Part shown: piece after piece, positions 57,533 through 64,000 of the stretch
How positions within the stretch are numbered: position 1 is the first letter of the stretch
Layout of the letters: each line of letters begins with the position of its first letter
Assembly: GCF_000151315.2 (NCBI RefSeq)
Contig: NW_011887296.1
Coordinates: forward strand, 322,380-386,379
DNA length: 64,000 bases
Origin: Capsaspora owczarzaki ATCC 30864
Taxonomy: Eukaryota; Opisthokonta; Filasterea
Direction of reading: 5' to 3'
Notes under the pieces: generated by a model
Database searches by the model: none
Told to the model about the DNA's origin: nothing
The model's input: only the letters and a program-made list of their open reading frames with translations
Program-made: the position numbers and the translations under genes

Positions 57533-59629
57533 TTATTTGGAGCCTTGCGGAGGGAAGGATGGTGACGGTGCACGACGCGCAGGGGCCTCAGGCATTGTCA
57601 GAATAGAGCCGCGCGGAGCGGAAGGCGCCACTCGCACACTGCTTGCCCCAGATGCAACAAACACTGGCGGAACGCTCGCCGATGCGGCATTTGGATCGGT
57701 CTCGGTGTATGCGGGAGGGGCGTCTATGGCCTCTTCTAGAGCGGCTGTAGTTGTTTACAATGAAGAGACGAGGAGTTGTTAGTTTGCTCACAAGCCCAGG
57801 ATGTGAAACGAAAAGGATTGAAATTCAACCAAGTCGAACGAAAGCAGCTCACCTGCTGGAACGTAATGGGGAACAGACGGACGAGGCACGACAGCTGCGG
57901 GGCGGTTGGCGGGCTCAATGTAGCTGGGAATGAGGGAGGGAGTGCACGACACGGCATGCGCTATACGGATGGGCAGAGAGACCGTTAACGGCCGACTCAT
58001 AAACGAACCACCGTCCAGGGTGAGTTGCACTGAGTACTTGACTTGGAACAATGTCGTTTGTGAGATGCTCGTCAGCAGCGGTGGAATGCTGTCCATGTGG
58101 AGAATCAAACTTCGCGACTCGCCTGATTCGACTGTCCGTTGAAGGAGAGGAAGGAATAAAATCGTGAGACTGCAGTTCAACATGTGGCTGTTCACTTGGG
58201 GCACTTGCCTTTCACAGTGCGGTCATTGAATGACACGGACTCGACCACTTTCTCGAGATCCGGCGCAGAGCCAATGCTCATCAAGCGGACGAGCTGCATT
58301 TTGATGAAAGGCATCTTGAAAAAACGAAACAGAAAGCCCCGTGTCGAAATGTCGATGAGTCTGACGTCGGCGCTTCACAAAACCAGACACGAGTTGCCAA
58401 TCACAGCAAAGAAAACATACCCTCTTTTTGGTGTGGTTCTCGACTAGAATGCTCACGATAATCGGACTGCCGCTCGAGTAGAGGGATCGACTGAGAGTCG
58501 CGGTAGCATTCACGGTGCCACTGCCCGCCAAAAAGAACGACTTGCTGCCACTGGCTGTGACAGATCGGGGAGACACGGTTGCGTTCTGGAACTCGGACGC
58601 TGCAACGGAATCATTTTGTAAAGTGTGAGCAACCAAAAAAAAAAAAAAAAAAAAGGCAATGCTCATGCTGTGCTATTGCTTGTCAAGTGAGGAGAACATA
58701 CCAATGTTTTCATAGATGGTAATTTCTTTGGTCGAAGTGAGACGGGCCGTTGAAAACTTTGCGGCACTGCAACCACACCACCCAACGAAATGAGCCAACC
58801 CGCCCAAACAACACCGACAATTTCAACAGCTAAAATTCCAGCACAATAAAGCTCTTACACTTCAATCGAGTAAGTGACGTCACCGTGCGAGGATCGGAAC
58901 GACGACGGAATGTTGTCTGGCAGAGTGAAGGCAAAGTTAAAAGTCGTCTTCCCGGGAAGAACGGGTGTGAGTCGCGAAAGCACATCGCGGAGGGCAATGA
59001 TTTGCGTTTCGCGTCGCTCTTTGCCAGACAGCGCTTCGGTGCCAATCAAGGCGATGAGCAGCTCGCGGAGTTCGCAAGTGCTCTCGGCCTTGATTTCAAC
59101 AAGGCCAGTGACAAATCCACCCGCGACAGCAATCGTCTGGTCGCAGATAATGTCAATCTTTGCGGCCACCGCGCCATCCGACTGTGGCAGTCAAAATAAA
59201 AAGCAGCCCAATCGGAGCATTGTGAATGGCAACTTTGAAACAAACTTGGACAAACAAACAAACAAACCAAAAAAATAATAACGTGCAACATACAGAAGAC
59301 TTTGCAGCAGAGCTCGAGTAAACTGGCTGATGCATTTGCTGCACTGTGTTTTGCCTCGCAGGTGCGCCACGGTGCATGTGGACGGACGCTGTTGCTCGTG
59401 CGCCCGGTCCGGAGGCATGAGCCGTCGCCTCGATTGTGGTCGTTGTGACTGCCGTCAGCGGCCCACCAATGTATCCAGCAGGTGCCACCAAGTTGCTTGG
59501 AAGGTTCTGAGGGGCTGGGTAAGCCTCCTCAAAGTCCTCGTGCCAATCCTCCTGGTACGACTCGCCCTCCCTGCCAACCAAGCCAGAAATTTGTACGCCG
59601 GGTAAGTTCCATGAGCGAGGCAAATTGTT
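57533..59629 (-). CDS. Alpha-arrestin (ARRDC-like) adaptor, first exon unresolved
   Basis: Readable exons: 59629-59294, 59181-58859, 58766-58702, 58599-58421, 58314-58209, 58131-57853, 57744-57533. The arrestin-N domain begins AKIDIICDQTIAVAGGFVTGLVEI and includes NFAFTLPDNIPSSF and VTYSIEV; the arrestin-C domain begins about GSGTVNATATLSRSLYSSG with FQVKYSVQLTL near its end. The tail has PPAY, a PPxY motif that binds WW domains of NEDD4-type ubiquitin ligases, as expected for alpha-arrestins that mark membrane proteins for endocytosis. An N-terminal extension of at least 115 residues, acidic then Thr/Ala-rich, is unusual. The intron at 58208-58132 has a GC donor. The start codon is upstream of 59629; a candidate ATG is at 60039. 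Confidence 0.82.
58132..58208 (-). other. GC-AG intron in the alpha-arrestin gene
   Basis: The donor on the minus strand is AAAG|GCAAGT and the acceptor is CGGACAG. Phase 1 on both sides rebuilds TVKVESGESR; using the nearby GT would put the next exon out of frame. Confidence 0.8.
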
Positions 59630-60685
59630 CTGCGTGGTGTATCATCCTTTATGGTTTTGTGTTGTTTTTTTCAAAGTGTCAACCCTGTCCTTTTGCGCAT
59701 TCATCGTGTTTGTATGTGTGTGGAGGGGTGTGTGTGTGTCTTTGTGATGGAGAACTGGGGTTTTGATTTGGGTTGACGATGACGTCGCTCCCGCTTCCAA
59801 CCTCACCACACCGCGAGACCGCAGACGCAGTTCCCTCAGACACACACACAGACACACTCACTCACTCGAACACAGACATTGCTTGGAAACACGCATGGTG
59901 AGCGAGTACAAGTCACATTGAGCGCTTGTGTGCCGAAGTTGGTCCCAGCGAACACAGTGAATCAGGCAACGGGCGGCGCTTCGTCCTCCCCGCCATCACA
60001 CACACTTGCTTGGCCAACTGGTGCATCAAGTTCGGTCATGACTGTTGGTATTGGTTGTGGAGAGAGAGAGAGAGCGAGTTGAGGAAGGCAACTCTTGATC
60101 TCCTCAATCTCAATCACCTTTCGCTCACTCAAGCTCTCCCAAATCACAACAACGGGGGGACCGAGACCTGGCTGTGCGACCCTCGAGCAGTGTTTATTGC
60201 TGCCTTTCGTTCGATTTGGTTTGCAGAAAAGAGCAGCGTTCCTCTTACTCGTAAAAGTCGGTTGGTCGCAGAATCTGCTTGTGGCTCATCATTTTGCTTT
60301 GCGTGAGAGTGAGTGTCGCTTTGGCTTGTGCAGATGGTCAAATACAGTACTAGTAGAAGTCGACTGGACTGGACTGAAAACAAACTCAATTTGGGTTTTG
60401 GGAGGTTGTCTGTTTCGACCTTGGTGGAGCAACCCAGTTTGAACTGGATCTTTGCGAAATCTCAAATCACGGAGGCGTAATCGAAGTGCATACAGCAAAA
60501 TCCCAATAACAGCAAACAAGATGGTTGTCGAAGGTGCTTTTTGTTCTTGATTTGTCGTAGTGTCAGTCTCAGTCTCAGTCTCACTCTCAGTCTTAGTCTC
60601 AGCTTCAGCGCGCGCTTATTTTCGTTTTGTAACTCGCATTGCAGCAAGCGCGCGCGCTCGAATTGGACGTGACTGTGAACGACAG
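59630..60685. other. Divergent gap between the alpha-arrestin and the USP1-like gene
   Basis: About 1.05 kb that should contain the missing arrestin 5' exon, both promoters and the USP1 5' leader. It carries TG/CA-rich stretches (59714-59740, 59839-59860) and a short CAGTCT tandem (about 60560-60600). No independent gene seen. Confidence 0.5.
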
Positions 60686-63600
60686 ATGACTCTGCCTGAG
60701 ACCAGCATGATGCGTGACGAGCCTGGCTTGGTCGAATGCGGCGAGTACAGCGCTTGGAGCAAGCAGCAGCAGGAGCAGCAGCAGGAGCAGCGGGACGAGC
60801 TGCCGCCGCCCGCGTTTGAAGAGGCGTCGCCTGTCGTCGTGGGCATCTCCGAGTGGAGTGCGCAGCCGTCCGTGTCCGTGTCGGTCTCCTCGAACGAGAC
60901 GACGAGCGAGCTCGAGCGAAACCCGTCACCTTGGCCGGCGTCGTCCTCCTCGCCAATCACAGCGGCGGCACTCGTGCTCCCTGGAATACCTGGAATACCT
61001 GGATTACCTGGAATGGCGAAGCAAGCAGAGGCCAGTCCAATGTCGATGGTCCTGGCGGACAGTGCGACTGCACCGACGTCTGCTTTCACCCGCGAAGCTT
61101 CAACGCGCGCAAGCAACGCAAGCAAGCCAAGCTACTCCTGCCTCCGTCCCGAAGACGACGATGCTACTCATGCAGATGGTGCAGATGGTATTCACAAGGC
61201 CGCTGGACCGTCCAGAATGCTCGAAGGCGACGAAGAAGACGAAAACCTGCTCCATTCGTCCAACTTTCGTTCAGCTGCTGTGCCCAAAACTCAGTTCTGG
61301 AGTGCAAGTGACTATCGCGCGCAGAGACCTCGACAATTCGACGTCATTGGTGACACTCCAAGAAAGTCGCTCAAGTTGAGGCGACCGAACTCCCCGGCTT
61401 CGCAGGGCACACCCAGGCCCAAATCAAAGGCCCGCCCCGGAAGAATCGATGCACGACACGGACAAAGTCGACGCGCTTCATCGCAAACATCATCCCAAGG
61501 CTCGACTTCCCGTAAAGTGCTCTCGCCCAAGCAACGGCACTGGCGAGAGATTGCTCACAGACCAAACAACGATAACTCGAACTCCGACAGCGATGGCCAC
61601 GACTCAATCCGCCTCGATCGGTTTGACCAACGTTTGCTCGCGGACGACTCGGGCGATGATGCCTTGTCCCGTCCGGGATCGGATATCTCTGAGGAAGTGC
61701 GTCGCGAGAGACGGCGCGCTGCGTTAGATCGTGGCTTCGACGACAACCGACTGACGTCTTCGCTGCAGCGACTCAAACGCCCTCGGCTCTCGGATGACAC
61801 GGCCAGCTGGGTTAAGACTATACCCGACACTTTTGGCGAGGACGACGAAGAAGCAGCGCTTCCCAGTTTCTTGAGCAAAATCGAATTCAAGCCTCAGCGG
61901 ACGCTTGCAAGCTATTTCAAACCAAACCCAATAGACCGCCTCTCCCAGTTCGCTCCACCCTCTCGTGCCACTGCGCCTTTTCCGGGACTGGTAAGTGCGC
62001 TTGGTACCTTTGTTGTTGGTTGACCTTGACACGTGAACGTGACTTTGACTGTTCAAATGTTTTAATGCGCGGGTTTGGGGTTTATTTTTGTTTTTGGTTG
62101 TTTTTTTTTTCAGTGCAACATTGGCAATACGTGCTATGTCAATTCGGTGCTGCAACCTTTATTCTACACTCGGGGATTCTCGGCGTCGGTGGCCACGAGC
62201 TTGCAGCAGTTTCAGTTGCTTGAACGATTCACCCTAAGCCTGTACAAAGACGACGCGCTTGCTTCTGTAATCATTGTTGTTTTGGTTTACCTTGGGTTGC
62301 TTGTTTTTCTATGAAGTTTGGTTGCTCACAACGTTGCACCTTGCGCTGCTAGGAGATCAAACAACAGCTCTGCTGTTTGTGGGAGGATACGCTCGCTCCT
62401 GGCAGCCCCATTTCGCCCTACCCGGTCGCTAGAGCGCTGTCTGTCCTGTTGATTGAAATGCAAGACTGCCTTGCCAAGCTTAATCCTTCCTTTGCCGCCG
62501 AAACGCTCGGTCAAAGTGCATCAGTGTCCGCCACTTCATCAGAGCCCTTTTTCGGAGGCATAGACAAGTGGCTTCGACCGTCCGAGTTTGTCATGTGTCT
62601 GCGCGACCACCATGCTCAATTTTCGGGCTACACGCAGCAAGATGCGCAAGAGTTTCTTCGCTACATTCTGACGTGCATGCAGGACTTTCTGGACAAAATG
62701 GTTGCCTATGTGACCACCGTCGCCAATCTCATTGCTCCTGAGCTGCTGCTTCACCTGCGTGGTGATGGTGGTGGTGGTGGTGGTGGTGCAACTAGCGACA
62801 GTGTGGCATCAGCGGCCTCGCTGAACAACATTCAGTCTTCAGCGGTCCAGACTTCCCCGCTTCTCGCTTCGCTGCTGAAGCAAGCAGTGTCGGTCTTCCT
62901 GCCATCAACGGGTGGCAACGTGCCATTACCAGCCATGTCGAGCTTATTTCAAGGCAAGCTCACCACATCGACATGTTGTTTTGAATGCGACACGCGCACT
63001 TGTCAGTCGGAAACATTCTGGGACGTGAGCGTGCCGATTCATGATCGCGAAAACGTCCTTCCGCTTTCCGAAACCCTGGATGCGTTCACAACCCCCGAGC
63101 GGCTTCAAGGCAGCAACAAGTACCAGTGCGATACCTGCCGGTCGTTCACTGAGGCCGAGCGGCGAATCTTGATTGGTGCGCTCCCCAACGTCATGACTGT
63201 GCACTTTAAGCGATTTGCATTTGACGAGTTTAATTCCAAGCTCAGCACGGTTGCCGCGCTTCCTTGGTCGATGACATTTGCCGAGTGGTGTGTTGACGAC
63301 TGTCAAGGCCGCGATGCGCTCTATGGTAAGGACGACGGACGGAGTAGTTGGGGGGCCAGTTTGCTGTTGGCGGCTCAATCTCAATCTCAATCTCTCACTC
63401 ACACACACACTCACACACGCACTTGATCGAACGCGGCGTGACAAAAACACCACTCGAACATGACAAACGTTCCACCCCAGATCTTGCCGCAATCGTTTTC
63501 CACTCTGGCTCGGGGTCTTCCAGCGGCCACTATACCGCCGTTGTCAATCTCTCGACGTGCAAACGAGCTTCAATAGACCAGTCGTCCTTCCCTGGAAACA

Positions 63601-63902
63601 TCCCCGCTGCCTTGGGCCAACACCTTGCCTCAAGCCAGTCGGCTGTGCCAATGGCGTTGGATTCCGTCAACAGCACAAGTGCTGTCGGCCAGTCCGGCAT
63701 CACCGAACTCGATTCGGGCTCTTCTTCTGCCGCTCCAGTGGTGCAGGCTGACGACCCCGCCAAGCAGCAATGGGCCCTGTTCGACGATTCCGATGTCACC
63801 GCACTCAGTCCCGAGCAAGTCACCGAGCTTGTCAACCCGACGTCCGTTTCCGTCAGCACCTACCGCCCATCTGCCTACATTGTCATGTATGTCCGCCGAT
63901 GA
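60686..63902 (+). CDS. USP1: USP1-like ubiquitin-specific protease
   Basis: Four exons, 60686-61990, 62114-62266, 62353-63325 and 63481-63902 (950 residues). The first 430 residues are disordered, with a Gln/Glu repeat and basic/Ser-rich patches. The USP domain begins at CNIGNTCYVNSVLQPL (nucleophile Cys442), continues with FSGYTQQDAQEFLRYIL, a zinc ribbon of two CxxC pairs (CFEC and CDTC), VHFKRFAFDEF, the catalytic His in SSSGHYTAVVN (His827) and WALFDDSDV. The cysteine box and TQQDAQEFL resemble USP1, which with UAF1/WDR48 deubiquitinates FANCD2 and PCNA. The co-occurrence with SNM1B in the window is of interest but they are 20 kb apart. A Gly run (DGGGGGG) lies in the insert after KMVAYVTTV. 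Confidence 0.92.
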
Positions 63903-64000
63903 CCCCCCCAAGCACCAAGAACAGTGTTGCACCATGTACATGTACTGCAGCTTTTGTCACCCAGCTTTTCGTTTTCCAATCCAGTTTTCGTTTTCCAATC

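Overview
The window is eukaryotic nuclear DNA. Genes are interrupted by short (about 70-350 bp) spliceosomal introns with GT-AG ends, coding exons are GC-rich at third positions, and many intergenic stretches and introns carry long A/T, CT/GA and CAA simple repeats. The gene set (NPRL2, POLR3F, Notchless, USP1, SNM1B/Apollo, an ARB2A/FAM172A homologue, a SNAP47-like SNARE, an alpha-arrestin with a PPxY motif, a fungal/plant-type DFD AGC kinase, and tyrosine-rich signalling proteins) fits a unicellular relative of animals, most likely a filasterean of the Capsaspora type. This is inferred from gene content and style; no sequence search was possible.

Positions 1-1000 hold the start of an unidentified coiled-coil gene. 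Positions about 1,000-16,000 are gene-poor and transposon-rich: a small inverted-repeat element near 4.2 kb, a damaged gene or gene pair ending in a Ulp1-type (C48) cysteine-protease domain (5.9-8.4 kb), a complete Tc1/mariner-like element (10,393-13,057) and, about 110 bp away, a pogo/DDE_1-type element (13,170-14,954), both with TA target-site duplications and recognisable terminal inverted repeats.

From 16.2 kb to the end the DNA is gene-dense, with about 18 genes and intergenic gaps of 150-1,400 bp. In order: transaldolase, NPRL2, SNAP47-like, ALR/Erv1 (-), POLR3F, PH/tyrosine-repeat/villin-headpiece protein (-), leucine-rich-repeat receptor (-), DFD AGC kinase (-), SNM1B nuclease (-), ARB2A homologue, Notchless, uL18m (-), a TKL kinase with an MLKL-like N-terminal bundle, TPRs and an SH3 domain, an RD-repeat/proline-rich protein, pyridoxal kinase (-), serine carboxypeptidase, alpha-arrestin (-), and USP1-like deubiquitinase. 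Several neighbours are divergent pairs sharing gaps of about 230-280 bp (ALR/POLR3F, SNM1B/ARB2A, PDXK/carboxypeptidase).

Exon-intron structures given here were built by reading splice sites and checking that each joined reading frame is a whole number of codons and keeps the family motifs in register. The most striking observations are three: (1) the MLKL-like-bundle + active kinase + TPR + SH3 protein; (2) an LRR receptor built from one-repeat-per-exon units with a tail of seven tyrosines, lying next to a PH/villin-headpiece scaffold with eight near-identical acidic tyrosine repeats; (3) splicing oddities, namely a 5-nt microexon that encodes the conserved GG of the carboxypeptidase oxyanion motif and two GC-AG introns.
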